Position numbers and translations under genes: made by a program. Below the pieces are notes generated by a model. The model had not been told where the DNA came from, ran no database searches, and worked only from the letters and a program-made list of their open reading frames with translations. This document shows, piece by piece, positions 33,040-42,958 of a DNA stretch of 64,000 bases. Location: NCBI RefSeq assembly GCF_018919385.1, contig NZ_JAHLMF010000010.1, positions 62,001-126,000 on the forward strand, written 5' to 3'. The stretch is from Geomonas diazotrophica (GTDB lineage: Bacteria > Desulfobacterota > Desulfuromonadia > Geobacterales > Geobacteraceae). How positions within the stretch are numbered: position 1 is the stretch's first letter; every line of letters starts with the position of its first letter.

Positions 33040-34539
33040 ATGTCTATTTCGAAAAGGTTGTTCCTGATGTTGTTTGTCTCGGTCTTCGCGATGGTGGGAC
33101 TCACCGTATTCAACGAGTTCCAATCGGAGCGTGTCTATAACGCGGCAAACTATGGAAACGTCAACAGTATCCCGAGCATCACGATCCTGAACAGGGCTTC
33201 GATCGCGATGCGCGACGTACAAACCGACACCTTGATCCACATTCTGAACACCGACGAGTCGAAAACGGCAGAGTTGGATCGGCTTATCCTGGAGGGGAGA
33301 GCAGAGGTGGACAAGGCGCTCAAAGAGTACGAGCAACTTCTTTCCGACGACAAGGACAAGCAGCTCCTGGCCGACGACCGCGCCGCCGTGGCCGAACTGT
33401 TCACTTTGGTGGACAAGGTCGTGGGCTTGTCCCGCGCCAACAAGAACAGTGACGCAAGGGATCTCTTCACCTCCAACAGGGCTGTCTGCTTCAAGGCGGA
33501 CAGCGCCTTTGCGGCTCACCTGAAGTACAACCTCGCGCTGTCGGACAAAGGAAGCAAGGAAGCGGTTTCAATAAAGAAATCTGCGCTCGTATTGGCGGTG
33601 ACGTCGACGCTGATCGTGGTGGCCATCGTCATCGCAGTGGCACTTTTCATTATCCGTTCCGTTCGGGCGGTGGTCTCCGAGGTGATGAGCGCTGCCGACA
33701 ACGTCTCTTCCGGCAGCCAGCAGATGTCGCAAAGTGCCGAGGAACTCTCCCAGGGGGCCACCGAACAGGCGGCGGCCGCTGAAGAGGCATCATCATCGAT
33801 GGAGCAGATGTCCGCAAATGTACGCCAAAACGCGGACAACGCTTTGCAAACGGAGAAAATCGCGTTGCAGACCGCTGCCGACGCGAAGGAGAGCGGTCAG
33901 GCGGTAGCCAAGACGGTTCAGGCCATGAGAGAAATCGCCGGAAAAATTTCCATAATAGAGGAGATCGCACGTCAGACCAACCTGCTGGCCCTGAATGCCG
34001 CGATCGAGGCGGCCCGTGCAGGCGAGCACGGCAAAGGTTTCGCGGTTGTGGCAAGCGAAGTGCGTAAGCTCGCGGAGCGTTCTCAGAAAGCTGCTGCGGA
34101 GATATCAAACCTGTCGCAGGGAAGCGTGGAAGTGGCAGACAAGGCTGGCGAGATGCTGACGCAGATGCTCCCCAACATCCAGAAAACCTCTGAGCTGGTG
34201 CAGGAGATTACCGCAGCCTGCAAGGAGCAGGACAGTGGCGTGTTGCAGATAAACCAAGCCATCCAGCAACTCGATCAGGTGATTCAGCAAAATGCTTCCG
34301 GTGCCGAGGAAATGGCCAGCACCGCCGAAGAGCTCGCCAGCCAGGCCGAACAGCTGCAAAGCGCCATCTCCTTGCTTACTGCCGGCAACAAAGGGGGGAA
34401 AAGCGCCGCGCCCGTGCGCAGGCCTTCCGGGAGTCCGGTTGTCAGAAAAGGGGGGACGAGACCGTCCTCCAGCAAGCTGACTTACTCAGGAGCGGTTTTG
34501 GACCTCGAAGAGCGTGACGAACGCTTCGAGAAGTATTAG
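33040..34539 (+). CDS. Methyl-accepting chemotaxis protein
   Basis: 499 residues. TM1 about 7-27, a periplasmic helical sensor of about 165 residues (four-helix-bundle type: [25 protein letters not shown]), TM2 about 187-208, then a coiled coil without an obvious complete HAMP, and the conserved signalling tip [42 protein letters not shown] split around residues 305-345. It lacks a C-terminal NWETF-like methyltransferase tether. The start at 33040 has AAAGGAG upstream. The receptor relays an unknown signal to CheA/CheW, which are not in this window. Confidence 0.93.
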   Translation: MSISKRLFLMLFVSVFAMVGLTVFNEFQSERVYNAANYGNVNSIPSITILNRASIAMRDVQTDTLIHILNTDESKTAELDRLILEGRAEVDKALKEYEQLLSDDKDKQLLADDRAAVAELFTLVDKVVGLSRANKNSDARDLFTSNRAVCFKADSAFAAHLKYNLALSDKGSKEAVSIKKSALVLAVTSTLIVVAIVIAVALFIIRSVRAVVSEVMSAADNVSSGSQQMSQSAEELSQGATEQAAAAEEASSSMEQMSANVRQNADNALQTEKIALQTAADAKESGQAVAKTVQAMREIAGKISIIEEIARQTNLLALNAAIEAARAGEHGKGFAVVASEVRKLAERSQKAAAEISNLSQGSVEVADKAGEMLTQMLPNIQKTSELVQEITAACKEQDSGVLQINQAIQQLDQVIQQNASGAEEMASTAEELASQAEQLQSAISLLTAGNKGGKSAAPVRRPSGSPVVRKGGTRPSSSKLTYSGAVLDLEERDERFEKY

Positions 34540-34852
34540 CCCCCCTTCCCTCTCCTCTGCAGGTGCGCCCAGGCAGCGGTGCCCGGGCGCACCCTCCTTT
34601 TTGGGCCACTATCGTTGTGCAGGCTTTCCAACGCTTGGCAGTACTGGAAAAAGCAGCGACTCTTGCTGGTATTCAAAAGGACCTGCATTGAACTTGGCAG
34701 ATCAAGTAAGAGAAGTTCTTATACAAACATCGCTTACTGTGATCCAAGTTACATCTAAATTAAAAGAATTACTCCAATCTGCCCTAACAGTGTGGATGCT
34801 TTCAGTTCTGATGGTTTGGCGGGTAACGTCATTGGCAGAAAAGGAGGACGTG
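34540..34852. other. Intergenic region after the chemoreceptor gene
   Basis: About 310 bases. The first part carries a GC-rich inverted stretch near 34560-34600 (GGTGCGCCC with GGGCGCACC), a possible terminator of the chemoreceptor gene that ends in CCTCCTTTTTGG. The second half is AT-richer and probably holds the promoter of the small gene at 34853. Confidence 0.5.
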
Positions 34853-35077
34853 ATGGCTTCCAGAGACCGCAGCGGCGGCGCAAGGTTGGATTCGGCAGAT
34901 TTCTGCGTACTGAAAGTGCAACTTTCCCGCAAGGGGGCATTTGCAGGCTCCTCTCCCCCCCAAATGCACTTCATGACGGTCGACAACCGCATGGAGACCC
35001 TCGATTTCGTTCAAAACAACCTGGACCTCTGTGCGAAGAACATCCTCAAGCTGGTCCGGGGCAAAGACAGCAAATAA
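34853..35077 (+). CDS. Small protein of unknown function
   Basis: 74 residues starting MASRDRSGGARLDSADFCVL. AAGGAGG lies 7 bases before the ATG, the main support for the start and for the gene. The C-terminal half is helical (METLDFVQNNLDLCAKNILKLV). It contains FMTVDN, which is reminiscent of small Geobacter proteins, but I assign no family. The frame is open further upstream without support. Confidence 0.62.
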   Translation: MASRDRSGGARLDSADFCVLKVQLSRKGAFAGSSPPQMHFMTVDNRMETLDFVQNNLDLCAKNILKLVRGKDSK

Positions 35078-35078
35078 A

Positions 35079-35105
35079 ATCCCCGGGGGACCTGCCCCCG
35101 GGGAT
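35079..35105 (-). terminator. Terminator of the DUF1499 gene, possibly shared by both strands
   Basis: A perfect 11-bp stem (ATCCCCGGGGG with CCCCCGGGGAT) around 5 bases. On the minus strand it is followed by TTTATTT, so it best serves the minus-strand gene, but it also lies directly after the small plus-strand gene. Confidence 0.8.
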
Positions 35106-35157
35106 ATGAAGATGACGGCGCCCCCCGGCCGTGTCACGGAAGTACCTGCGCCCCGCC

Positions 35158-35916
35158 TCATCTGCGGGACGGCGCTATTTTTGCGAGGAACGCGCGCACC
35201 CGTTTCGCGTTAGTGCCGAGGTCGGAGATGCCGACCCGGGATACGGATCGTATGTCGAGCAGCGAGCGATCCCCGGCGGGGACGATCCGTACTGCGATGT
35301 CATCCTTAAATCCGAACCACCTCGTCGTGTCCGTCGCCTCTATGATCCCTTCCGCCGGACGCTCCGCCACGATATCCCACCCAAGATCCCTTGCAATCAA
35401 CAGTGCCGTCTTGTAAGCCTCGTTCGCCGATAGCGCCAAAACGACTGTCTTCAGCTCCGGATAGGCCTTCATCTGCTGCGTGGCGACCTCTATCCCGCCG
35501 TATCTGACGCCGGCACGGCGCTCGGTGCTGATAGCGACAAAACGGGGCGGATTGTTGAGGTCCGTGCTGATGTCGTGGATGCGCGGGTAGCTTTGGGCCT
35601 GAACCTTCCAGTACAAGGGGATTCCGAAGGAGACCAGGGCAAGGAGAAGGGCGATCAGCGACACGAAAACCCCTTTATAGTGTCTTCCTCTCACCGAGAC
35701 GACGCCGGATGCCACAGCGACGACTGCGCATCCCAATCCGATGTAGCCTGCCGCCTTGATCATGGTGAAGCCGGTTCCGAAGTTCCAGACGTGAAGCCTT
35801 GCGCCGGGGCCGGAGGAAAAAAGAAGCAGGGCAGCGCAGACGGCGCAGGCAACAGTAAAAAGCGGCAGCACCATCGCGCTGCTTGGGAATGAACCTCTCT
35901 TCTCTGGCTGTTCCAT
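35158..35916 (-). CDS. DUF1499-family membrane protein
   Basis: 252 residues. Three hydrophobic segments (about 15-36, 51-72 and 78-100) precede a soluble domain with features of DUF1499: NPPRFVAISTERRAGVRYGG, WDIVAERPAEGIIEATDTTRWFGFKDDIAVRI and DIRSVSRVGISDLGTNAKRVRAFL. The function of the family is unknown. The ATG at 35916 has AGGGAGG upstream; an in-frame ATG at 35964 does not. A terminator follows at 35079-35105. Confidence 0.82.
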   Translation of the reverse strand: MEQPEKRGSFPSSAMVLPLFTVACAVCAALLLFSSGPGARLHVWNFGTGFTMIKAAGYIGLGCAVVAVASGVVSVRGRHYKGVFVSLIALLLALVSFGIPLYWKVQAQSYPRIHDISTDLNNPPRFVAISTERRAGVRYGGIEVATQQMKAYPELKTVVLALSANEAYKTALLIARDLGWDIVAERPAEGIIEATDTTRWFGFKDDIAVRIVPAGDRSLLDIRSVSRVGISDLGTNAKRVRAFLAKIAPSRR

Positions 35917-36027
35917 ACGGCCTCCCTTACTGGGTGATACCCTCCCCCTTCTCCTCCCCTTCAACCTCTCCTGGTGGAAACTGCATCGCCCGAAACAATC
36001 ACACTACTGCGTAGCAACCTGTCTGCT

Positions 36028-37029
36028 TCAGGGCGCTATCCCGGCTATGACACCTGCGCCGTTGGGTAGCTCGATCGGGAGGCGGCGCACCTCGGTCGCC
36101 CCTGCCTTCTCGAGCATGTCGAACAGTTCGCCCTGGCTGTAGGACTGCCCTTCCGGCGTTCCCAGCAGCATGTTCAGCGAAAACAGTGCAGGGAAGACCG
36201 GCGCATCTCTTGTATCGTCGAGTATGAACTCCTGGATCAGGATCAAGCCCCCAGGCTCCAGGACCGACACGGTCTTCTTCAGCACCCTGGCACAGGCATC
36301 GTGGCCCATACCGTGCAACACGTGGGACAGCCAGGCGACGTCGAATCCCTCCGGCAGGTCGTCCTGCTCGAAATCCGCGGCGACAAACCCGATGCGGTCG
36401 GACAGGTCGAAACGCGAGACGGTCTGTTCGGCGAAGGTCCTGGTGGTCGGGAGATCGCATATGACGGCATCGAGCTGAGGGTTTTGCCGGCAGAAGTGGA
36501 TGGCGTAGGTGCCGGGTCCTCCCCCGAGGTCGAGCAGGCGCCGGCGTCCTTGCAGGTCGATCTGCGGAACGATCTTGGGCGCGATCATCATGGCGAGATT
36601 GAACATCCCCATCAGGAAGCTTTCGCGCGAGCTTTCCACGTCCTCATGGGAGACCCGCTCCCGGACCGGTTGCCCCGACTTGACCGCCTCGTCCAGCCGG
36701 CTCCAGCCGCCAACGAGGTGATGGTGGTGCATTATGATGTGTCCGAGGTAGTCGGGCGAGGTGCGGCTTAGAAACTTCACGGAAAATGCGGTAGCGGTGT
36801 AGTGGCGCCCCTGCTTGTCCAGAAGGCCCATGGCTGCAAGGGCGTCCAGCAGCATGGCGAGACCACGCGCATCCAACTCCAGAGTGCCGGCCAACTCTGC
36901 AGCGCTCATCGAGGCCGACGCAAGCGGCGTGAACAGGTTCAGTTTCACCCCGGCGTGCAGGGTGCAGGTGCTCCAGTAGCCCCCCGAGAGTTCCAGAAGC
37001 GTTGCCGGCGTCCATTCTTTCAATTTCAC
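36028..37029 (-). CDS. SAM-dependent O-methyltransferase, winged-helix dimerisation type
   Basis: 333 residues. The N-terminal winged-helix dimerisation region (LHAGVKLNLFTPLASASMSAAELAGTL) precedes a Rossmann SAM site LLDLGGGPGTYAIHF near residue 165 and the IQEFILDD segment near 252. This is the acetylserotonin/CrtF-like small-molecule O-methyltransferase family; the HHHH run near residue 100 is unusual. The start is GTG at 37029, with AGGAGGGG in front. The substrate is unknown and the neighbours give no hint. Confidence 0.84.
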   Translation of the reverse strand: MKLKEWTPATLLELSGGYWSTCTLHAGVKLNLFTPLASASMSAAELAGTLELDARGLAMLLDALAAMGLLDKQGRHYTATAFSVKFLSRTSPDYLGHIIMHHHHLVGGWSRLDEAVKSGQPVRERVSHEDVESSRESFLMGMFNLAMMIAPKIVPQIDLQGRRRLLDLGGGPGTYAIHFCRQNPQLDAVICDLPTTRTFAEQTVSRFDLSDRIGFVAADFEQDDLPEGFDVAWLSHVLHGMGHDACARVLKKTVSVLEPGGLILIQEFILDDTRDAPVFPALFSLNMLLGTPEGQSYSQGELFDMLEKAGATEVRRLPIELPNGAGVIAGIAP

Positions 37030-37166
37030 TATCCCCTCCTGAAAGGTATCCGGATCACAGACCGGACCCGCATGAAATACGGCGATACATCCGAAATCAT
37101 TGAACGTGGCAAGTCTACCCGCCAGCGGGAGGACCGTCAAGCAGGCGTAAAGGCGCGTGCCTGCCG

Positions 37167-37198
37167 AAAAAAGAGGGCGGACCCGTCGGCCCGCCCTC
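37167..37198 (-). terminator. Terminator of nrfA
   Basis: GAGGGCGG and CCGCCCTC arms (37191-37198 and 37173-37180) with a 10-base loop, followed on the minus strand by six T residues. Confidence 0.88.
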
Positions 37199-37224
37199 AC
37201 CTCTTGACGCTTGCCTGGTGCCGG

Positions 37225-38703
37225 TTATTTGACCAGCGTCGGCGGCAGGATTTCGTGCTCCTGCCTGAACTGCAGCTTCTTGGCGCCCCGGTTGTTCGTG
37301 TATTTGGTCAGTTCCAGGTCGACCTTCTCCGGCGCAGGTACCCCCGCCTTGGCCAGCAACTGGCGCAGGTGCATGTCCGCCCCGGCGGCATGGCTCGCGG
37401 CGTCCTCGATGACCCGCATGCCCTCGGCAGGGTTGTGGAAGCCGGTCGAGTTCTCCGCCCCGACGAAGATCAGGCGGTAGAAGGCCTGCTCGTAATGTTC
37501 CCTGGCCATCGCATAGAGCTCGTTATCGATCTGTTTGCCTGCAGCCTTGGCCTTGTTCGCCATTTCGAACAGCTTTGCGTCGGTTGCCACGGCATAGCCG
37601 GTCTTGAGGTAACGGTCGATGAAACGGTCCTGGATGGCGATGACCTTCTGGCGCAGCTGCTGCGGCGTCTCGCTGTGGCATGCTGCGCAGGCGGACATGC
37701 TCCCCTTGAGCGGGCTCATGATCCTGTGGTCGGTGAGTTCTTGGCCGTTGGCGGACATCATCGGCATGTGACAGTCGGCGCAGGTAACCCCTTCAAGGTA
37801 GTGAGGACTCTGGTTCGAGTAGAACTCGTACTCCGGGTGGCGCACGAAACCGAGTTTGAAGCCGGTGACCGCCTGGGTCCACTCCAGGTTCGCCGGAGAG
37901 CTCTTGATCTGCTTGATGATGTTTTCGATGGTGATGTGCCCTTCCTTGCTGCCGGCCCAGGGGAAGAAGACGTCGGTGGAGTGCATCTCCTTGTCTTTGG
38001 GGATGATGTAGGTGACGTGGCACTGGGCGCAGACGAAGGTGCGCTTTTGCCCCCTGCTCAGCTTGGTCTCGTCCTCACCAATTTCCTTGAGCGCCTTGCC
38101 GAGGGTGAAACCGCGCGAGATCTTGAGCGTCATCCCCTTGTTGTCGTGACAGTCGATGCAGGCGACCCCGAGGGTCTGGTTGGCCTTCGGCAGGCGCGCC
38201 AACACCTCCTTGTACGGCGTCGGGAAATAAGCCGCTCCCATCTCTTTGGCGAGCTTCGGGGCGTAGGGAGTCTTGCAGGTGAGGCAGGCGCCTCCCGCCT
38301 TGATCCTGCCTGGATCGACCTCCAGCTGGTCCTGCACCATGTAGTAGTGCCCGCGCGGCTCGTTGTATTCGGCGCCGAAGCCCCATCCGTTGTACAAAAG
38401 TGCCAGGAAGGGATACTCGTCCAGCTTGTCCCGTCTTTGCTCGCCTACGTCGTAACCCCGCTTGTACTTACTCAACCCGGCCGGAGTCGGCTCGCTGGTC
38501 AGCTTCCATTGCTGGTAATGAAGCGGGTACAGTTTGCCCCAACGCGCCGGGTCGATGGCCGCATCGGCCGGATCCAGCGGCGCTTCGGTAACCTGGGTCG
38601 GCTGCACCTCGGCGCTGCGGTGGCTACACCCGGCCCATATTGCAGTGGCAGCAAGCATGGCAAGGACTGCGACAGTACATCTGTTGGCGATCTTGACACC
38701 CAT
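37225..38703 (-). CDS. nrfA: Cytochrome c nitrite reductase, ammonia-forming (NrfA)
   Basis: 492 residues. Five haem sites are visible in order: CLTCK (the Lys-ligated catalytic haem, near 140), CIDCH, CAQCH, CADCH and CAACH. NrfA reduces nitrite to ammonium with six electrons in the periplasm. The N-terminus is a signal sequence ending IWAGC, an imperfect lipobox, so the protein may be lipid-anchored. The ATG at 38703 has AGGGAGG upstream; the ATG at 38724 does not. No nrfH (the quinol-oxidising partner) is adjacent. The gene has its own terminator. Confidence 0.95.
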   Translation of the reverse strand: MGVKIANRCTVAVLAMLAATAIWAGCSHRSAEVQPTQVTEAPLDPADAAIDPARWGKLYPLHYQQWKLTSEPTPAGLSKYKRGYDVGEQRRDKLDEYPFLALLYNGWGFGAEYNEPRGHYYMVQDQLEVDPGRIKAGGACLTCKTPYAPKLAKEMGAAYFPTPYKEVLARLPKANQTLGVACIDCHDNKGMTLKISRGFTLGKALKEIGEDETKLSRGQKRTFVCAQCHVTYIIPKDKEMHSTDVFFPWAGSKEGHITIENIIKQIKSSPANLEWTQAVTGFKLGFVRHPEYEFYSNQSPHYLEGVTCADCHMPMMSANGQELTDHRIMSPLKGSMSACAACHSETPQQLRQKVIAIQDRFIDRYLKTGYAVATDAKLFEMANKAKAAGKQIDNELYAMAREHYEQAFYRLIFVGAENSTGFHNPAEGMRVIEDAASHAAGADMHLRQLLAKAGVPAPEKVDLELTKYTNNRGAKKLQFRQEHEILPPTLVK

Positions 38704-38904
38704 CTTTGATTCCTCCCTGTTCATGGCGTTGGGGACTGTAACGGTGAAAAGGCAAACGTCATGAGTCTACCATCATTTTCGGCAATGGCTGTTTGAAGGA
38801 GGGCATTACGTAAGAAAAACCGACTCGGGGAAGCAAAAAAGGGGGGGGGAAGTGACGTAGGGGTAGAAATCAGCTGTCAGTTGCCGCGGCGTGGTTTGTG
38901 TGGC

Positions 38905-39807
38905 TCAACCGATGGTAAGCCTATTTTTGCCGGCAGCCTTACTCTGGTACATTAGGGCGTCTGCGCGTGCCAGCAGCGTCTGCACGGTGTCGTTTTCGAC
39001 GGCCATGGTGGCCCCGATGGAGATGGTGATGCGGAGCGCCTCGCCTTCCACCAGCACGAAGGACTTTTCCACCAGTCGGCGCAAACGCTGCCCCATGTGC
39101 TTTAGGTTCGCTGGAGTTACGTTGCGGATTATGCCGACGAATTCCTCGCCTCCCCAACGGCCGTAGAGGTCGAAGGGACGGGAGTTGGCGCTCAGGGTCC
39201 CTGCCACGAACTGCAGCACCCGGTCTCCGGTCTCGTGTCCGTAACAGTCGTTGACTGACTTGAAATCGTCCAGGTCCATGAAAAGGATGCCAAACGGGAT
39301 GTCGTAACGGTTCATCTCCTCGAGGCGGGACTCGAGCTCGCGGTCGAGGTAGCGGCGGTTGGCCAACTGGGTGAGCCCGTCCAGCAGGGCCAGCTTCTCC
39401 AGTTCCTTAAGCCGCACCTCGTTGTCGGCTTGATAGCTGCTGTCGGAGAACATCTCGACGCCGCCTATGACGGTGCCCGCGTCGTCGGTGAGCGGGATGA
39501 CACGCACCGACACCGGCACGCGGTGGCCGTTTTTATGGTGCAGGAAGACCTCGGCATCGTGCGGGGTCCCCTCGTAGATGGTCGATGCGAGGGGACAATC
39601 GCTGCAGCAGAGGTTGAGGCCGACGTCGTCAACGTGGCACAGGATGTTGTCCGCGCACGGCTTGCCGATCACTTCCTCTGCACTGTACCCCGAGATCCTT
39701 TCCGCGGCATGGTTCCAGAAGATGATCTTCCTGTCCGTGTCGACGATGTAGAGCCCGTCGCGGAGGTCTTCTATGATCTTTTTGTACGACTCTCTGCTGA
39801 GATACAT
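38905..39807 (-). CDS. PAS-GGDEF diguanylate cyclase
   Basis: 300 residues. A PAS domain (about 10-125: YIVDTDRKIIFWNHAAERISGYSAEEVIG) contains a cysteine-rich loop (CHVDDVGLNLCCSDCPLA) typical of a PAS subclass. The GGDEF domain (about 140-300) has an intact active site RWGGEEF and an inhibitory I-site RPFD five residues before it. The protein should make c-di-GMP in response to a signal sensed by PAS. The ATG at 39807 is preceded by AAGGAG at long spacing. It is soluble and monocistronic. Confidence 0.92.
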   Translation of the reverse strand: MYLSRESYKKIIEDLRDGLYIVDTDRKIIFWNHAAERISGYSAEEVIGKPCADNILCHVDDVGLNLCCSDCPLASTIYEGTPHDAEVFLHHKNGHRVPVSVRVIPLTDDAGTVIGGVEMFSDSSYQADNEVRLKELEKLALLDGLTQLANRRYLDRELESRLEEMNRYDIPFGILFMDLDDFKSVNDCYGHETGDRVLQFVAGTLSANSRPFDLYGRWGGEEFVGIIRNVTPANLKHMGQRLRRLVEKSFVLVEGEALRITISIGATMAVENDTVQTLLARADALMYQSKAAGKNRLTIG

Positions 39808-39957
39808 TGACGAAAGGCTCCTTCGGAGGAAGGGAGGCCGTACCGCTACCCGAAGGATGGACGGGGGCAACCTGTGCATTAAAAGGTACGGGAACGAATG
39901 GTTAATGAGTATAACGTTCCCCGCCGGGTTGTCAAAGAATAAAGCCTGTTGAGCCGG

Positions 39958-40860
39958 TTAGACACCGAGGATCAGCCCTTCCAAAAGCCCCGCATCACTC
40001 ACCTTGAAGGTCGGGAACCCGAACTCGCGCATGGTGGTCAGCACGACCAGGATCCCGGCGATGATCAGGTCCTCGCGCCCCGGCTCCAGGCCGGGCACCT
40101 GCAGGCGCTCCCTCGGCGTGAGGGGGAGCAGCCTGTCGAACATCGCCTCCACCTTGGCGAGCGACAGGGTGTGGTTGTTGACCTTTTTATAGTCGTAGTC
40201 GGTCATGCCAAGGTCGATGGAGGCCAGGGTGGTTGCCGTTCCGGCGGTCCCCACCAGGGTGGCCCCGCAGAAGCGCTCGTCAAGCCCCGCTCCGGCAAGC
40301 CCACTCCGAAAGGCGCGCAGTTCGCGCCGGATCTTGTCCTCCATCTCGGCCACTCCCACCTTCCCTTCGGTGAGACGGACCACGCCTACCGGGAGGCTGC
40401 GGGTGAACAGCGGTTTTTGGGCGGCTGCCAGCGTGTACTCGGTGCTCCCTCCCCCCACGTCGAACACGGCGAGATCCTCGTCCTTGTTGTCCAGGATGGA
40501 GGCGACCCCCCGCAGGGTGAGCATGGCCTCTTCGCTGCCATCGATGACCTCCAGGGCGATGCCGGTTTCCTCCAGCACGCGCCTGCAGAAGTCGGCCCCG
40601 TTTTTGGCGTCCCGCACCGCCGAAGTCGCCACGGCTCTCAGCCGCACCACTCCGTGGCTCGCCATGTCGGAAGCGAATTCCACCAGGGCGGCGATTGAGC
40701 GTTCCTGCGCCTCCGGGGATAGGCCGGTCTCACGTGTGAAGCCGCCTCCAAGCCTTGTGATGATGCGCTTTAACAGCACCTGCCGGTAAGGGGTCTGGGT
40801 TGCTATCTGGAGCCGGGCGGTGTTGGTGCCGAGGTCGATGGCGGCTGCCTTGTCTGTCAT
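39958..40860 (-). CDS. Ppx/GppA-family exopolyphosphatase/pppGpp phosphohydrolase
   Basis: 300 residues of the actin-like ASKHA fold: AAIDLGTNTARL at the start, DGSEEAMLTLRGV (about 120), VFDVGGGSTEYTL (about 142) and GTAGTATTLASIDLG (about 213). It is short, corresponding to the catalytic domains only, so it acts on polyphosphate or pppGpp. The ATG overlaps the stop of the upstream Na/Pi cotransporter gene (ATGA), so phosphate import and polyphosphate metabolism are translationally linked. Confidence 0.9.
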   Translation of the reverse strand: MTDKAAAIDLGTNTARLQIATQTPYRQVLLKRIITRLGGGFTRETGLSPEAQERSIAALVEFASDMASHGVVRLRAVATSAVRDAKNGADFCRRVLEETGIALEVIDGSEEAMLTLRGVASILDNKDEDLAVFDVGGGSTEYTLAAAQKPLFTRSLPVGVVRLTEGKVGVAEMEDKIRRELRAFRSGLAGAGLDERFCGATLVGTAGTATTLASIDLGMTDYDYKKVNNHTLSLAKVEAMFDRLLPLTPRERLQVPGLEPGREDLIIAGILVVLTTMREFGFPTFKVSDAGLLEGLILGV

Positions 40861-42527
40861 GGGGCGAGTCCTTTTCTTTGGGCGATTATGGAGAAGCAGA
40901 GCTGCGATATCTTGGAGAAGCTGACGATGATGTCGCTGTAAAGGAGCCCCGCAACGATGTTGCACTTGCCGCTTTTCAAGCGGCGCAGGTGGCTGGCATG
41001 GAGTTCACTCTCCAGCGAGGCGATCTCGAGCTTGAGGTCGGTCACCTCCTGGATCTCCTCGCCTTTCAGTGCGGCCTCGCAGGCGGCGACAACCTCCCCC
41101 ACCTTGGCCGCGACACGCTTCAACTCCTCCATGGCGCTGGCGGAAAACCGAAGTCTCTCTTCCTTTTTGCGCATGAGGTAGTTGAGGATGGCCTCGGCCT
41201 GGTCCCCCACCTGTTCGATCTCGTTCACCAGTTCCAGCATGGTCGGTATCTCGACGGCGCGCTCCAGCGAGAGCGTCTCCCGGGAGAGCGCCACCAGGAA
41301 CTGGGACATGTCGCGGTGCAGCACGTCCAGCACCACCTCCTTGTCCCGCACGGCGGCGGCGACCTTGGGGTTGAAGCCGTCGAACTGGGAGACCAGCTCG
41401 GCGTACATGGCCGCGGCGATCCCCCCCATCCTGGCCAGCTCGTTCCAGGCCTGCACCAGGGCTATGGTGGGGGTCTTGATGACCCGCACGTCTATGAAGC
41501 GGGGGCGCGGCTCGCTCTCGGAGCGCCTGGTGGGGAGGAGCGTCTCGGCGGAACGTGCGAAGAATCCGATCGTGGGGAGGAACATGAACAGCGATGCCAC
41601 GGTGAAGATGGTGTGCGCGTTGGCAAGATGCCGGGCGATATGGGGGCGCAGTGCCTGCACCACCGCCTCGGGGGGCGCCCCGTGGTACAGGGGGGAGAGG
41701 TCCCCCGGCGAAACGAGCGCCACGGCCTTCAGGAAGAAGGGGAAGAAGAGCAGGGCCAGGGCGATGGCCACCCAACTGATGCCGAGGTAGATAACCACGG
41801 CGCGCTTCGCGGTTTGGGTGCCGCCGATGGAGGCTATGAGCGGTATCAGGGCCGCGCCGGCCACCTCGCCGATCACCATGGCGATGGCGGCATCATAGGA
41901 GAGGACCCCGGCCGAGGCGAGCGCGATCACAATCCCGAGGGTGGCGCTGCCGGACTGCACCAGGAAGGTGAGCAGAGCGCCGAGCAGGACCGCGACCAGG
42001 CGCAGCGAGGGAACCCCCTGGTGCAGCCCGGCGATGATGGCGCTCTCGCTGAGCGGGAGGCAGGCCCCTTCCAGGATGGAGAGACCGAAGAACACAAGGC
42101 CGATCCCCAGCAGCATCCCCCCCGCTTCGGAGAGCTTGCGGCTGCGGGAGAAGATATTGAGGAAGACCCCGACGGTGATGGCCGGAAGCGCGAGGGCGGA
42201 AACGCGGAACGCGATGAACTGTATGGCGAGGGTGGTGCCGATGCCGGTGCCGAGCAGGACCCCCAGCGCCTGGTACAGGGAGAGAAGACCGGCGTTCACG
42301 AAACCCACCACGAGCACTGAGGCGGCGGAGCCGGACTGCAGGATGGAGGCGAGGCAGCTGCCGACCAGGGGGGCGGTGAGGCGGTTTCCGGTGCTCCGCT
42401 CCAGCACGCGGCGCAGACGCTCACCGGTTACCTTTTGCAGCCCCTCCGACATGGTGCGCATGCCGAGTATGAAGAGTGCAAGGCCGCCGAGAGCCTCGAC
42501 GATATACGACCAAGAGGTGGGAAACAT
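40857..42527 (-). CDS. Na/Pi cotransporter family protein with PhoU-like C-terminus
   Basis: 556 residues. The N-terminal half has the duplicated Na/Pi cotransporter repeats with QSGSAA (LASILQSGSAASVL near 62) and QSGSAT (FLVQSGSATLGI near 190), and about eight membrane helices to residue 310. Residues about 340-550 are a soluble helical PhoU-like domain. It probably imports phosphate with sodium. It overlaps the Ppx/GppA gene by 4 bases. Confidence 0.9.
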   Translation of the reverse strand: MFPTSWSYIVEALGGLALFILGMRTMSEGLQKVTGERLRRVLERSTGNRLTAPLVGSCLASILQSGSAASVLVVGFVNAGLLSLYQALGVLLGTGIGTTLAIQFIAFRVSALALPAITVGVFLNIFSRSRKLSEAGGMLLGIGLVFFGLSILEGACLPLSESAIIAGLHQGVPSLRLVAVLLGALLTFLVQSGSATLGIVIALASAGVLSYDAAIAMVIGEVAGAALIPLIASIGGTQTAKRAVVIYLGISWVAIALALLFFPFFLKAVALVSPGDLSPLYHGAPPEAVVQALRPHIARHLANAHTIFTVASLFMFLPTIGFFARSAETLLPTRRSESEPRPRFIDVRVIKTPTIALVQAWNELARMGGIAAAMYAELVSQFDGFNPKVAAAVRDKEVVLDVLHRDMSQFLVALSRETLSLERAVEIPTMLELVNEIEQVGDQAEAILNYLMRKKEERLRFSASAMEELKRVAAKVGEVVAACEAALKGEEIQEVTDLKLEIASLESELHASHLRRLKSGKCNIVAGLLYSDIIVSFSKISQLCFSIIAQRKGLAP

Positions 42528-42656
42528 GGTAAGGCCAGTCCAGCAGTGTTAAGGCTAAAGACGCGTGAAAATGGGCGCCCGTCGGCCAGGGCGGCCGGCG
42601 GGCGCAGTGATGGTTTCGAGATCCGTTGCTCCCGTGTCAGTGACAGCTGAAAGCGG

Positions 42657-42932
42657 CTATCCGGAGACCTTCTCCTTCAGCTCCTTACCGACCTTGAAGA
42701 AGGGCAACTTCTTCGCCTTGACGGAGATCGATTCGCCCGTCTTGGGGTTTCTGCCGGTATAGGCGTCATACTCTTTCACAACGAAGCTGCCGAAGCCCCT
42801 GATTTCGATCCGGTCACCGGAAAGCAAGGCCTCCGTCATCGATGCGAAGACGGCATTGACGACTTCCTCTGCCTTCTTGAAGGAGAGGGTCTTTTTAGCT
42901 GCGAGAGATTCAATGAGTTCTGATTTGTTCAT
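42657..42932 (-). CDS. HU/IHF-family DNA-binding protein
   Basis: 91 residues: MNKSELIESLAAKKTLSFKKAEEVVNAVF, then the GDRIEIRGFGSFVVKEYDAYTGRNPKTGE arm with the RNPxTG beta-hairpin that enters the DNA minor groove. The length and sequence fit HU or an IHF beta-like subunit. GGAGG precedes the ATG. It lies 26 bases before the TPR gene on the same strand, but the order suggests separate roles. Confidence 0.93.
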   Translation of the reverse strand: MNKSELIESLAAKKTLSFKKAEEVVNAVFASMTEALLSGDRIEIRGFGSFVVKEYDAYTGRNPKTGESISVKAKKLPFFKVGKELKEKVSG

Positions 42933-42958
42933 TGTCCACCTCCGGAAACCAGCTTCTT

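Noticed and set aside
34514-34852. Extended start for the small gene at 34853
   Set aside because: The frame is open back to 34514, but only the ATG at 34853 has AAGGAGG, and the upstream translation looks random.
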